64,000 nucleotides of DNA from Montifringilla adamsi (lineage: Eukaryota > Chordata > Aves > Passeriformes > Passeridae), in NCBI GenBank assembly GCA_017590115.1, contig JAGGNK010011003.1, forward strand, positions 2,929,899-2,993,898, written 5' to 3'. A program made the translations under genes and the position numbers. The notes beneath the pieces are model-generated. The model was given only the letters and a program-made list of their open reading frames with translations. It made no database searches and was not told the origin of the DNA. Of this stretch, positions 23,101-37,400 are shown piece after piece. How positions within the stretch are numbered: position 1 is the first letter of the stretch; each line of letters begins with the position of its first letter.

Positions 23101-26100
23101 GGCACTCACATGTGCTTCATAAAATTTCACTTTCTTGATTACCTGTTTGTACTTTCGGTAGCAACGCTGAATAACAGCAGCAGCCACCTCCTGCTGTTCC
23201 CGGAGAGGACGACCCTGTGTGGACAAAGGAAGGAGTAGCATCAGGCAGAGTGCACCCAAACCCAGGACAGGTGACCTGGATCTCAGCTGCTTGCAGGGCA
23301 AACCTCTCCTGTCAATGCTGCCTGGTCCAACTCAGGCCTGGGCATTTCCTGGAGATGCCTCTGCTGTCAACTCACACAAGGAATAAACCTTCAAAATGCA
23401 TATTTATACCAAATGGGCAACTAAGCAGAACCTCTGGGGAACATTTTGAGGATGTGCTTTGTGAGTGCTGCATGGCACAGCATGCACATCCTATACAGTA
23501 CTTGTTGGGCAAACATCAACAAGCAAATGTCAGAAGCATTGAAAAGGTTATGATAGAAACTATATTTTTGTCCCTGGAGTGTCTATTACCCACATTCCAG
23601 TTTGTAACAAATTATACTCTCGCTCACACACCCATTAAGGAAGACACTGGACATTTGAGCCACATACCTTGTATTTCCTGAATACTGTCTGGACGAGTTT
23701 GGCAGCTTCATAGAGTTCTCTCTGCTCATGATCAGACAGAGTTAACTGTGCAAACTCATTTTCTACCTTCTCGCTGGTGGATGCACTCAGAAATTCAGAC
23801 CAGTCTGCTGCCGAGGGAAGGCTGGGTTTCTCAAAAGCTATTTCACTGATTGGTGAGCCTGCAGGGCTCAAGCTGGTGTTCGAAGAAGGGGTCAGGGGTT
23901 CACTATACAGACTTCTGAAATACCAATCACAGTAGGAATTATTGGCTTACAAAGCACTTGGGCTGGCATCACAGATAAGGACAACAACACTTCTGAGTTC
24001 AAGAGAGAAGTTTATGCTCCTGTCTCTCTCTGCAAGCAACATCCCACACCCCTGAGCCTGCCTGTCCTGCACTGCACAGATGTGGTGCTGGAGTGAAAAC
24101 CCCATTCCATGAATTTGTAGCTGTGCTGGCAACAATACATCTGAGCACAAGAGTGTGCCTGGGCCAGCAAGACCAGAACGGAGTCTCACTGAGAACTGGC
24201 ACCTGCAGGCTGAAGAGTCAGAACATGCTGCCCAGCACTCACACCACACCAAAACCCAGGGCAACCTCACAGCTCTCACTGACCTGATCTGTGCAGCACT
24301 GGGCAAGTGATCGACATCAGCAAGGTAACTGGCCAGCCAGCTCATGGTGGTGCTCATGGCAGCACTGTCTGTCCTCTCCACCAGCAGCGACTCCATTGGC
24401 ACAAAATTCTCTCGCTTGATCCTGTCAGGCGTAGCTTCAATAATGTGCTCTGCAAGTGTCATCATGTTCACCTGCCAAGGGGGAAACAACAGCAAACTTT
24501 AGCTGCCTGGAAAAAGGTGCCTTGTGCTTTCACGTTACAGCCCAGCTTTAGACAGAATTCCACAATTTGCCCAAGCCTGTGTAAGCTGGAGTCTACTGTT
24601 TGTTTCAACAGTGGAGTGAAACTCATTAACAAGTGCTCATTTGATTTTCTGATTCTTCAGACCAAGCATGGCAGGGTTTCATATTCCCTGGACCTCTTTT
24701 TTCCCTTTATGGGGAGCCCAAGAGATCTGGAGAAAGGTATTTGGGCCTTCCCTCTACAGCTGTCACTAGTGTGTTATTTCCAAAGGAAAAGTGACTTTGC
24801 CACTCTTTTGCTGAGATGTGCAGTAGAGCACGACAGGACAATAAAGGTACATCAAGAGAAGTTAAAAATCTTGGGACAAAACATTGTCAGGAATCCTTCT
24901 GAATGGTATCCCACAGAGCTCAGCAAGTTTCACAGGAATTTTCAACTCAGAGAACAGAAAACTCTTCTTGTTTTGCAATGGTCTGCTTCACCCATGTTAC
25001 ACCAGCCAGAGAACATTCAGAGATGCCAAGGCAGAACAGGTAAGGCTGTGTTCCCATTACCCATTTGCTCAGACAACCACTGTATCTTTTTCAGAGTAAT
25101 GACTTTTCATATGTCTCTCTTGTTTCTGTTTTATTTTTATTTCCTCTATTCCATACCTAGTGGGATTCTTCCTTCCCCAAAGCCACTGTCTCTTCCATTC
25201 TCCACTCTTTCCTACCTCCTTCCCTCTGAAGTGCAGAGGCCTGGCCTGCAACCACAGCACTACCTCTCTCACACTGTTTTTGCAGGGACTGCTGCCCAGT
25301 TCCCACAGGACTATTGGGCCACCTGAGTCACGTGCACTGCTGTGATCAGGCTCTGCTTTTTCCTTTTTCCTCGCACAACTGCAAACAATTTTGTGCATTC
25401 TGTATGCTGTTGAAGTGTACAACCCTAAATGCTAACCATTAGCCTTTACATCTGCACTGAAATTGGAAGAAAGGGTCACACACTGACTGTGTGACCACCT
25501 CCTTCCTCAAAGCACAATTCAGAGTCTCCAGAGGCCTCCGTGGGAGTTTTTCATGGTCAGGATCCTCTGTGCAGGACCCTGATCTTGGTGCTGTGGGTGT
25601 GTTTACCTGCAGTTCATCCATGTGGTGTAAACAGTCCTCATCCCCTGCGCTGTCCCTGTAGGACAAGAGTTCTGCATCCACCATCTCCCTGTCGGCCATC
25701 ATCAACACATTCATCTGCTCCCGCTGGCGGAGCCGATGGGCCACAGCCTCCTTCCCCAGGGCAGTGCCCTTCTGGCTCCCTGCCACCTGCACTGCAGACA
25801 CACCAATATAAATGTCTTTTGGGTTCCATTTGATGCCTGCTTGGCTGCCAGAGCCCCGGTACCCAGTAACTTCTGGGATGTGCTGGGAGAGCTCCCGGCC
25901 ATAGTCCCTCAGCCCTTCACTGGGGCTGATTGTCTCAGTGGAGGATTGCTTGGAGCTGGAGTTCTGCTTCCTAATGCTTGGCTGTTCCAGGCTCAGTGCA
26001 GTGGAAAGCAGCTTCTCTTGCCGGGCTTGAAAATACTCAGGGCTCAGCTTATGCTTTTTGGGTGCAGGGTAATCTTTCTGAGTCTCACTACTGTAATAGC

Positions 26101-28407
26101 TGGAAGGTTCTGATCTTGGCCGCCTCAGCTCTGTAAACAAACAGATCAATGGTCAAAACTAAACACGCAGCTCACAACTGCTACAGGAACATCAACAGCT
26201 TCTGCCTCAGGCCAAAGTTTGTGCTGTGGACACGTGACAGGATTGCACATCCCATGGTTGGATACCATGGGAGGATACTGTCTCAACCACTCCTAAGACA
26301 CACAAGTATGTCCAAAGCAGGCATTCACTCCTCTTCCTGATGCTTATTCAAGTGTATGTAGCACAAGAAAAGAATTAAGTATGGACAGCAAGGCTACAGG
26401 TGGAACCTGCTGCCCAGGTGAGCTCCTCGCCCCCACATTTTCACATGTTAAATGTCAGCAAAGCAGAGCACACCCTCCAGGACGCTTTACCTGTGTTTGT
26501 ACTGGAAATCACTGTGACTCCCTTCTGAGGCTCCTGAGAGGCAACAAGCTCACTGTGCCACTGGGACACCCAGCTCTCTGTGTTGGAGTCTGTGCTCGAG
26601 GGGCACTGAATCCTGGGGTTTTGCCCAAGCTGAGTTTGCTCATCTCGCTGTAGCTGCTCCAAGCACTCTGCCAACTTCACGTGGCCCCGAGAGCGAGCGA
26701 TGGCCAGCGGCAATCTCCCGAGGGAGTCCGGAATGGAGATGGCTCGGCGGTCCCACTTGTACAGCACAACAGCTGCATCCATGTGGCCCAGGGCACAGGC
26801 CCACATCTAAAGAAGAAAAGGTAACTGACCCACTGGGAGACCTGCCTTCTTCTTTTTTGTTAATGCAGTGGAATCTGCTCCCAGCTCAAGGAAAAACTCT
26901 TCTGATAAACAAAACCATGATATGCTCAAGGCCAACAGATCACATTTATAAATGTCCTTACCCAAGAAAACCATCCCAACCCAACATAGGGGACTGAATA
27001 CATGCTATTCTCTCCTACAACAGAGAAACCTCCAACTGACAAACAAAGCTGACAGTTTGGTTTCTTCGGTTTTGGGGTTTTTTAGTGACACTGACATCAC
27101 TGCAGAGACAGAACAGCTTCATACACAAAGGAATCTCTGACGTCAGAAATATGCAGACAGGACCAAAGGTTGGAAACCATAAAATCAATACACTGAGTGG
27201 TAAACTGGCAGTTCTGGCTCCATCTGTTTTGGCTTTTTGCTTGTCTAAGTCCTCAGTCATGATTTTATGACTCCAGTGACCAAGACAGTTTATAACTTTA
27301 CAACCTTTACAGTTAAGCAGTCACAGAGAACAATGAGAAAGAAGGCATGTAATGTCCCTTTCACACTATGATAGTGGAGACTAGATTCTGTGGAGACTAG
27401 ACACTAACCAGAACTATCTGTCTGTCCCCTTTCCTCATGTTTCTCAATGACAAACTTTTGTTCTATGTGCTCTCTCTCAACAAAATGCCAGGAAGCTGAC
27501 AGTACCATATCTTACCATGTATGCAGCAGGAACATGCACTCTCCAGAGAGTGAAACACTTTAGGAAAATGACACATCGGAAAGAACTCCCCAAAGACTCA
27601 GAAGTTTCAGACCCTGCTCTTACCAGAGGAGTGCAGGAGAAATGATCCACATTCAAAGGGTCAACTTCCAGCTCCAGATCAATGCTGTCTGCATGTTTGG
27701 TGCTGCAGGGGAAACAAGAGAAGGAATGATGCTCTGTAACCATGTCAGGATCATTGTCTAAGCACAGATTTATCCAAAGCACTGTACCACAGAGAAGAGG
27801 CCACACACATGCCCACAACACATGTATTTACTATAGACAGTGCCCCCACTACAGACACGAAGAGCATGATACATCCAGCAGCTGGACTCGCTCTAAAGAG
27901 ACAGGTCCCATCAGATCAGGGCATGGGAGCAAGTCCAGGGACTTGGCTCTTTGTACAAGGAATATGGACTGAGCAGAGTTTATATATGCTCCTGCCATGC
28001 CTGTGCTGACAGCCCAGAGTCCAGCAGGCTGGGTCTTACCGCCACTTGATGAGGGTCTGGATGAGAGTAGCATAGCCCTGGGCAGCAGCCAGATGGAGCA
28101 GTGTCATTCCTCGGAAAGTCTTCGAGTGGATCAAGTGTTTGGACTTTGCCCAGCACGCACGACTCATCATCTTCTCACACACCACCACCACGCGGCTCTC
28201 AAAGCAGCTGCCCAGGGTCCCAGTCCCAGAAACGCACTGAAACACCACACACATCCCAGTTTAACCATGGAGAGGGGCTGCAGCTTGCCCTGAACGGGCA
28301 GCCTTCCACTTCTACAAGTCCTGACACAGTGGCAAATGTGGCCGAAAACCAGCTACTGTTAGACGCCCACAACCACCTTTCCAAACTCCTTTCCAAACCC
28401 CACCCCA

Positions 28408-28454
<47 letters not shown>

Positions 28455-31400
28455 GGTAAGAAAGCATAAGGCTGTGTCTGGACACAGAAGGGTTCATACC
28501 TGCACCTGTGTTCCACTGCTCCCATTGCCATTGCTCCCGCCTCCTACTCCTTGTTTGTGTTGCTGGGAGCCTGTCATTTCAGCCATTCTCCTCTCCATCT
28601 GCTCAAGTCGCTCCAATATGGACATCCTGAACTGGTTATCTGGGTGGGAGAAAGCCAGAATAAGGACATTTCCATGGAAATGAAGCTCGGGTTTTGACAG
28701 CCAACTACGGAAGTCACGAACAGCTATTCTGGAAGTGATAGAGGAGATCTGCTCTGCTTGGAAATGCACACACATTTGCTCTTCATCCTAGCTCTTCAAC
28801 TTCCTGCAGCAACCCTTTGACTGCAATTCCAGAGAACTTCCTTACAGAAAACAGACAGTAAAATGAAAAAAAGCAGGCAGAAGACAAATCCCTTTCCCTG
28901 TGAGTCCAGCTTTAGGCACACAATACTAGGGGTAATGCAAAGTCTTTCAAAACACAAATGAAGTAAATACACCCATTCACTGAGCATTTCAATAAGATCA
29001 CATCTGGCATTTTAGAGTCACCCCTCTACTTTACAAGAGTCCTGAATTCAGCTTGGCCTGTATCCTGGAATCATGCAGTAATGGTACCTGAAAGAAAAAG
29101 ATTCCTCTGCTTCCTTCTGTGCTTAGGAAAAGGAGCCTTTAACACGGCACTTGCTCCTTCCCTGGCAGGCTCCCTTTCTTGGAAAGCAGCTTCAGCCAAG
29201 TGCCAGAAACAGATCTACCAGAATTTGTCATATGGGCACTGACAATCCTGTAACACCACTCTGGAAAGCCGCGCAACTCTGGAGCCCTCTGGTCCCTGCA
29301 GAAGTCTCAGGGCTGTGTTACTGATTGTCCCCTCACTGCATTTTAACACAGCACTATCCTACAGCTACTAAGGCTTGAATGGTGGAGCAGGGAGACTCAG
29401 ACAGATTAACGGATCACTGCTGAACCCAGTCCTGTAGGGATCAGCTGAGGCAATGCTTCTCTGGATAGGGCCAGTCAGTGCAGAGGAAATGGCTGCAAAT
29501 GCAGAGCTCCTTCTGTCCTGTGACCCATAAGGGATAAGTTTCATGCAGCTCATGTGAAGTTGGGCAGGACTGTTTTGTGCATAGGGAACATTTAATGAAT
29601 CCTGGTATCATGCTAAGAGCATAGGCAGTAAACTGTAAGGGAGAGACAGCCCTCATACTGTTCTGTTTCGTGCATCCATAGAGATGGTGTGGTGGTGCAG
29701 AACACTCATAAACCCAGAACCAATCCCAGTGACAGCAAAAGGAGTATGTGCACCAAAATAGACAAGCTCTGATGAAGTTTTAAACATGTCAATCTTCTTC
29801 AAGAACACAGAGCCCTCCCTGGAAGGCTGTAGGAGTACTCATATGCTACACTCTGAGGCACAGCTCTCAGCAGAAGGTATTGGAGAGATGTGGATCTCTG
29901 CTGTACTGCACTAAGGACAATATTACAGACCAGTGGTACAAGACAGCTCAGCTCCACTGCCTGGAGACATCCCCTTCTCAGCAAGAGGCTGCTGTGGTCT
30001 GACAGCAGGCAAGAGCTCCACTCCCTTCTGGCCAGCTTCAGCATCCCCCTCTGGCTGCTCAAGAGCCAGGGACAAAGGACTGTGGCCAGCACCTCCCATC
30101 TAACCTCATGTCAGAGGTGAACTCACAAGTCCAAAAGATTTATTATTAGTGCCTCGCTAATCCTTCATTTGTCCTGTTAATTGCAAAGCCCTGGGAAAGG
30201 GCTGGCAGCTGTATCACCACACACTGATGATGCTGATGAGCTGTCAGGGCCCTGTCCCTCAGCTGCGGTCAGCACACGGCAGCACCAGCAGCCCTGTTTG
30301 CCCAGCAGATCTTTGTTCCAGGAGTGCTGCAGTGTGCTGCAGTGCAGTCCACACCGCTGTCTCCTCCCTCCCCATTGCCAGGCAGAGCACGTCCACTGCA
30401 GAGCCTGGCAGAGACCTGGCCCTGCTGAGCGTCCCCTCCCTGTGCCAGCGCAGCTGCGACAGCCCGGGCACCTGGAAAAGGCCACGCTTGCCCTGCAGGG
30501 AACAGCTCTGCCCACACAGGTAATGCCACCCTCCCTGGCTGGCTATCAGCACCTGCATTTATTAGAGCTGAGAGCAGCAAGCCACACTGGGTATCATGTC
30601 TGAGCCCTCAGCCTTGTACAGGCACAAGCAGCATCTTTTTAAAAGAAGAAATTTGGCTTGAACTGGAGTAATAAACCAACAAGCTCAGGGCTGCAAGATT
30701 GTGGGATTTGCTCCTACTCATTTAGGGATCCAGAGAGAATAAATCTGTACACCTTGGAAACAAAAGAAGAAAATAATGCCAGTGAAACACAGAAGTACAG
30801 ATTACTATTTTCTCCCCATTTTTTTTTTTCAATCTGAAACCACTCTGCAACAGAAATGGAGGGCCCTATGTTTGTGACTGTTTTCCAGGCTCTTCTCTCT
30901 GGGCTTTATGATCTGTAATGAGTGAAGCTTCCACCTTTCCTGATCCCAAAGATACTGAGAACTTCCTGTCAGTTTTTGTCACAAGACTGAAGTTACCGAA
31001 GGTACACCTGTCACCCACCAACGTCCCCAGACACTAAACAAAACACTACACCAAAGAAATGAAAGCAGGGAGTTTTTCTTAGGAAACAGAATTCAGAACA
31101 TCTGGTGTTCCCAGGTATTCCTATTCAGACACCTGGCAGTGCTCCTGGAAAATACTAAGGGCAGGACTAACTGGTTCTGACCAGATCAGGCATTTTAGAA
31201 ATATGCTGCTACTGGTAAAATGGGAAGTAAAAACAAACATTCTGGAGCACCAGCACAGCATGGCCAGAGCCAGAGCCCTCCCTGTGTCTAGAAGAGACCC
31301 CCAGAATTTACCCAGATCAGGGTGTGCCCCAAATGAGAAAGCTCCAGGCAGCAAATGAGGTAAGTGGGGCAGCAGTGCAGGGAAGGTGCCCCCATGCTGC

Positions 31401-34400
31401 CCATTTTCCAGGTGACCAAAACTGGTGCCTAAGCAAGCCACAACTGATGACAACTCCAAAATTATTTATGTATAGGTGTTTCCATTATTTTGTAGTATCA
31501 ATTACACCAAGATGTCCCCTTCAAAAGGAAGCCTGGTCATTTGAAGTGCATGCACTGCACTAGCCTACCAAAAAAAAACAAACAAAACCCCTAACAAACT
31601 GCCAACAACAACAAAAACACTACAACAACAAAAACCCAAACAAAAAAAAAAAACCCCAAACCAAAACACAAAAAAGGAAAAAAAAAAGGGGGGGGGGCAG
31701 GGAGGGAGTGGGAGAGAGAACACCTTCCCTCAAGGTTTCTCCTGAACTCAGCAATGAGGCAAAATGCTCCTTTCCCAGGCCAGCCCTGAACACACACCAG
31801 ATTAGCAGCATTTTGGACCATGTCCAGCTGTTTCACACACTGCCAACAGATGCACCTTGCAATGCCTGAGAGAAGAGGCACAACAACCACAGGGCTGAAC
31901 ATTACAGCTAGTACTCTGAGACATTCAAGACCTTTTATCCTGTGTTATTTCTCATTTTTCTCTCTTCCTCACTTCAGGGGGTCTCTGGAGGGCCACCTGC
32001 TTAACAGACACTGAATTACAGGAACAGTTTCCACATTCTTGTCTTTTCCAGCCAGCAGAAGATCTCATGACAAAAAGTCTCTTGCAGGGCACTGAAGAGA
32101 GCATAAAGATCACTGTCCAAATAAGCTTTTCTCCTGCTACATTGTACTGAAAATCTAAACAGCCAGAGCCCGAGGAAATGTCTTGCACTGGAAGCATTCT
32201 CACTCTGTCCAAAGGCAACAAAGATCCACATGGATACAAACATATTCATATATTTAAGATTTTCCCAAAAATCCTGCATTTGATGATAGAATTTAAAATA
32301 TTTTAAAGAGCTAAAAAGATAGACATGCAAATATGAGCATTTATTGAGCTTTTCCACTACATATCAATCTAAGAAATTTTTTGATGTTCTTTAGGAAACT
32401 ACAGTGAGTGCTTCTCAAGGTATTCTTCAAGGCTTCCTCCACCAAAGGTGATGAAAATAACCACATTTCTGTATCTCCAAGAGACAGAATAATTTCACAG
32501 AAAATAGTCTGAACACTGTATCTTTCATAGAAATTATCTTCTTCAAATTCAACAGTATCAATGTAACACCAAAATTACTTCTCACTATCTTCCCCCTACC
32601 ATAACAAGGAGAGGTGGAGGCAACCTCAGGGGAGCTGAACTGTCCCAACAGGGAGGGACAGGGAGGAGCTGCCTGGTCAGATTTTGACCAGTACTAAACA
32701 ACTGGTTTGAATTTCATAATCATTTCCCTAAAACATGACCCACCTTTCAAATGCAGAAAAAGCTTCATTTTCATCTGCATTGTGAGAGAGCCTATTACTG
32801 ATCACACCAATGACAGCAGGTTATGCACTGAAACCATCTAAAGATGCAGAACAATTCTGGTACAAATCCTCTAAGGATACATGGTTGTTTACATCAGCCA
32901 GCATCTTAGAGTTACAGCCTGTATGCTTGCACAGTTACACAAAGACAACCTGGATATTGTTTAACATTGCCTTTTCTTTTTTTTTTTTTTTTTTTTTTTT
33001 TCCCAGAGTTGGTTTAATCCAGTGGTGTTTTCTTAACCCAGATCCCTTCATAATGAATTAAAAGCACACCGGTACCAACAGCTCAATAAGCAACCACAGC
33101 AGGCACAGAGAGTGGAAAATGCAGGGAGCACAGGAGTTAGTTTAACCTCCAAGATTCTGGAAGCCACACCTCCATTTTCTCCCTCAGTGCTCTCCAATAA
33201 ACGCTGAATTTTCTCAGTAAGAATCTGAACAGATGCCAGCCATTTACGTGACACAAGTTCTCACTGGAGGCTGCAGAAGCACGTGCCTCGTGCAGCCTGG
33301 TAACAGCTCCTGACTGCACAGACCCTGTACTGACAGGGGGGCTAAAACACAGCACTGCAAGCACTTCACACCACAGCCCCTCCCTGCTGCCTCTTCCAAC
33401 AGCAGGATTTCTGGTTTTGAGCTGTGCACGCAGTGTCCCCCATGGGCAGGCACAGCTCAGAGCACTGCCTCTGCCCACACTTTATTACAACAGGTAGTAA
33501 AGGCACACCTTCATCAAACACCAGTTCTGCTCTTTGTGTGGTACCCAAGACACCACCATGGCCCAGGGCATGGAGCTAAGAGAAGAGCAAGGCACAGCAG
33601 CAAGTGACAAGCCCTCCTCTGCTTAACAGGCCAATTTTAAGAAATGAGCACAGGGAACTGCTTTTCTAATCTCTGCACACTGTTGTACCAGACAAGAACA
33701 CATCCCAAAGGATCTTCAGTCCTTTTGCCAAGCAAGCTTCAAACAGCAAGAGACTGTCTGTGCCACACATGACTTGGCAGTGCAGCCAGAACTATTACAG
33801 GGGAAATATTGCTGAAAATACAGATGAAAAATAAATGGGCAGTTCTCAGTAGCAAGCAGTGTAAACAACACTTGCTGTTTTTTCACACTCTCCCCGGACA
33901 TCTGGAGGTTTTTACCATGCTGCCCAACCAAAATGACAGACAGTGTCTGGAAGTACTAAAGGATCAGGGTCCATGATCTCCTGCACATTCCACTGGGGTT
34001 GCATCTGCCCAGCACATAATTATTGCCCCGCAGAATTCTGAGCTTACAGTGGTGTGCAAGATCTGCATGTTCCCAAGCACTGTGCTTGGATACTCTGGTG
34101 TGGAGGAGCCACGCTGAAGGCTTTGGCTTCCCAGCCTGTGCTGTTTCTTTACCAGCAGTTTCTGTGTTAAATCATTCTCTGCATGAGCACACACAGACTG
34201 AACTGAACAAATGTGACAGCTGAGCACTGTAGAAAAAGCCATGCAGCATGAAGACATTTTTCTGTTTTGCAGAGCAAGCCAGAATTCTCTCACCATATTC
34301 TCTCATACAGCACAAGCTGTGGGTGGGGATGGAAGCAGTCTAAGGCCACATCACTCACACTGCCACTGCTCTGTTTCTATTTTGCAAATCATCTGTCACT

Positions 34401-37400
34401 GGTCTACAAAATCTTGCTCAATTCTCCTGTAGAGTACAAACCCTGAACAACTTTCATGCTGCAATAACAATTTTATCATTTAATGCCGATTTCTGAGGTG
34501 GCATTGTTGCAGGAACACCTATTTCTGAAATAAAACTGTGGTTACATCCTCAATGCCCCTTAGGAGAACCTCTCTTTAGCAGTAAGTTGTTACAGGTCAC
34601 AGTCTCTACCAACAAATGAAAACATTTAAAATTAATATTCTAGGACAAATGCATATGTGTATTAATGAGGCAGGTCACTTCCACGACTTCTGATCAGTGA
34701 GAAATGCCACAACTACTGAGGTATGAGGTAAACACTGTATTGTACACTCTGAGCCTAAGCAGCAGCTGAAGAAACTCCATGCTTTCACCCAAGAAATGAA
34801 CACTACTGGACATGGGCAGGAATGATGAAGTCATCCAGACCTGCACACACAGGTACTGTCAGTGATTTCAAGCCATTAATGCACCTGCCAAGACATGATT
34901 TCTTACTGTCAACACTTTCCCCACAGTTCTTCCTGTGCTGTAGGACTTCAGCTATTATTCCCCTGCCACCTGGGATTACTCTGTTCCTCTCTGTCACCCC
35001 CAGTAGCCAGTGCTCCTTCAAAACAAGGTACTTCTTTACTTTACCACGCCATTACTAGAAAACAGAAGCAAGAGGGCTGCTCAGGCTGACTTCTTCCCCA
35101 AGTGGCAGTCTCTATACCAACAGCAATAAAGCACTTGCTGCCCTATTTTTCTGACTTCTCTTCCCCAGGGCTTAGGGAGGGCAAGATCTTAATGCTATCC
35201 AGGAACAGCTGCTTCAGGAAACATAGGGGAGTTTTAAACATGCCATGTCTACTTTATATATTTTAGAGGTAGAGCGCACTGCTGAAGACATCGTTTCTTG
35301 TGCTGTTTTGTAATTTGTATAAAAAATTTGGCTGCCAAAGTTCAGTCTCTACATCTCAGGTCAGAAACCGACCTGACAGGTGCCAATACTATAAAAAACG
35401 TATGAGGAAAATGCTCTTGGATGTATGCAAAAGCAACAGCCTGGGAGAACATGCTGTGCTGCTGCTCACCTGCCCAGTGCTACTACCCAGAGCTCCTGGA
35501 GATTTCCTCCTCCTAGGGACACATGCTGAAGGACTACAAACAAGAAAAAAAGCATCTCATGCCACACATGCAGTATCTGTGCTTACAGTACTGTGTATGA
35601 TATTTATGTATGCATATGGTAACAATACTGACCCAAGTTTTCTCTCATTAAATCTGCAACCTCAAGAGTCAAAATACTCACTCTGAAATCACCAGAATGA
35701 AGAGCAGCATGCTATAAAATGGCCTCTATTTGCTGCAAAGTTAGATAAATAGGAACTGCTGCAAGCTACAAAACTGAAGCACTGGAACAGGTCAGCAAGT
35801 GAGACAGAGATCTCCTTTGCTGGAAGCTCTCATGAAGTCTGACGTCAGTCATGTTTACCCCATCTAAACTGCGAGCAGTCCACACAGCCTCCTGAAGTCC
35901 TCTTCCTAGTCCCGCTCTTTCTGCCAAAGCACGCTGCAAAACAAGTTTTCCAATACCGTGGTGTGGAGCAGGCGTGTGTTTCCAGCATCCCTAAGATCCC
36001 CAAGAAGGTCTGGGCTACCGACCTCCTTCTGTGCCGTAGCAGCTCAGAACACGAGGCTGTGAGCTGCAGGCGCTCCGATGTAATGTGTCCTGCTGCACAC
36101 GTGATGCTACAATTAAAGTGCTGTCACAACTCTGAGCCTGCATCGCAACATCACTCGGGAGGGGCTGTGGACCAACACGGGAGGGGCTGAGGACCAAAAC
36201 ACGACCACATCCCATGGCTGGGGGCACAGCGAAGGGGGCACAGCGAGCAGCAAGGCGTGCAATCACCGTACAAGTGCAGCAGAGTGAGGCACAACACAGA
36301 AGCATGCAGATTTAAACCCAAACAAGCACTGCGCAACACTTCATCCTGCAATACTTACTGAAAGCAGCACTTTGTCACATGTGCACATCCACGCAACGGC
36401 TGGGGGTCCCGGACCCCTCTGTAGTCCCTCTACCTGCTTCCAGGTAAATAATGTGACAACACCTGGCACCAGAGGACTGACCTGGGAGTCTACAAGGCAT
36501 CGGCGGAGGCTCCAGCCAGCATCTGGCGCAGACCCCGCAGCAGGGGCGGGCAGAGCAGGCTCCCCCCAGACCTGCTTGTCGTCTCTCGCATCCTCGCAGC
36601 CAGCTGGAGCCCCGCCGTCCTGTCGCAGCGCCGGCGGGTCTCAGCGGTGCCACCCCCGCGCCCCGGCGGCCGCAACGGACGGGCTAATGCTGGCCGGGCT
36701 AATGCTGGCCGGCATCGCTGGGGCTCGGGGCGGCCCGGCCGGCCGCGGCGGAGAACGAGCCCGGGCGCCGTTCAGCGGCCGCAAGCATCGCGGCCCCAGC
36801 GCTGGAGCCGCGGTCGGCAGCGGGCTCCGGGGGGCACGGGCCGGCATGCGGGACAGGCGGGCCGCTCCTCGNNNNNNNNNNNNNNNNNNNNNNNNNNNNN
36901 NNNNNNNNNNNNNNNNNNNNNNNNNNNNNNNNNNNNNNNNNNNNNNNNNNNNNNNNNNNNNNNNNNNNNNNNNNNNNNNNNNNNNNNNNNNNNNNNNNNN
37001 NNNNNNNNNNNNNNNNNNNNNNNNNNNNNNNNNNNNNNNNNNNNNNNNNNNNNNNNNNNNNNNNNNNNNNNNNNNNNNNNNNNNNNNNNNNNNNNNNNNN
37101 NNNNNNNNNNNNNNNNNNNNNNNNNNNNNNNNNNNNNNNNNNNNNNNNNNNNNNNNNNNNNNNNNNNNNNNNNNNNNNNNNNNNNNNNNNNNNNNNNNNN
37201 NNNNNNNNNNNNNNNNNNNNNNNNNNNNNNNNNNNNNNNNNNNNNNNNNNNNNNNNNNNNNNNNNNNNNNNNNNNNNNNNNNCGCCGGGCCCGCCCCGCC
37301 CTGACGTCACCGGGCCCCATTGGCGGCCGCCGCCGTGTTTACAGCGGCCCCGCACCGGGCACCGAGCGCCCGCCGCCCCCGGAGCGCGCCGCACACGAGC

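Noticed and set aside
22981..23142. Read-through extension of the IQ exon beyond 23143
   Set aside because: The frame stays open past a good donor but the sequence departs from CAMTA1; the LTWIALK microexon follows in the known protein.
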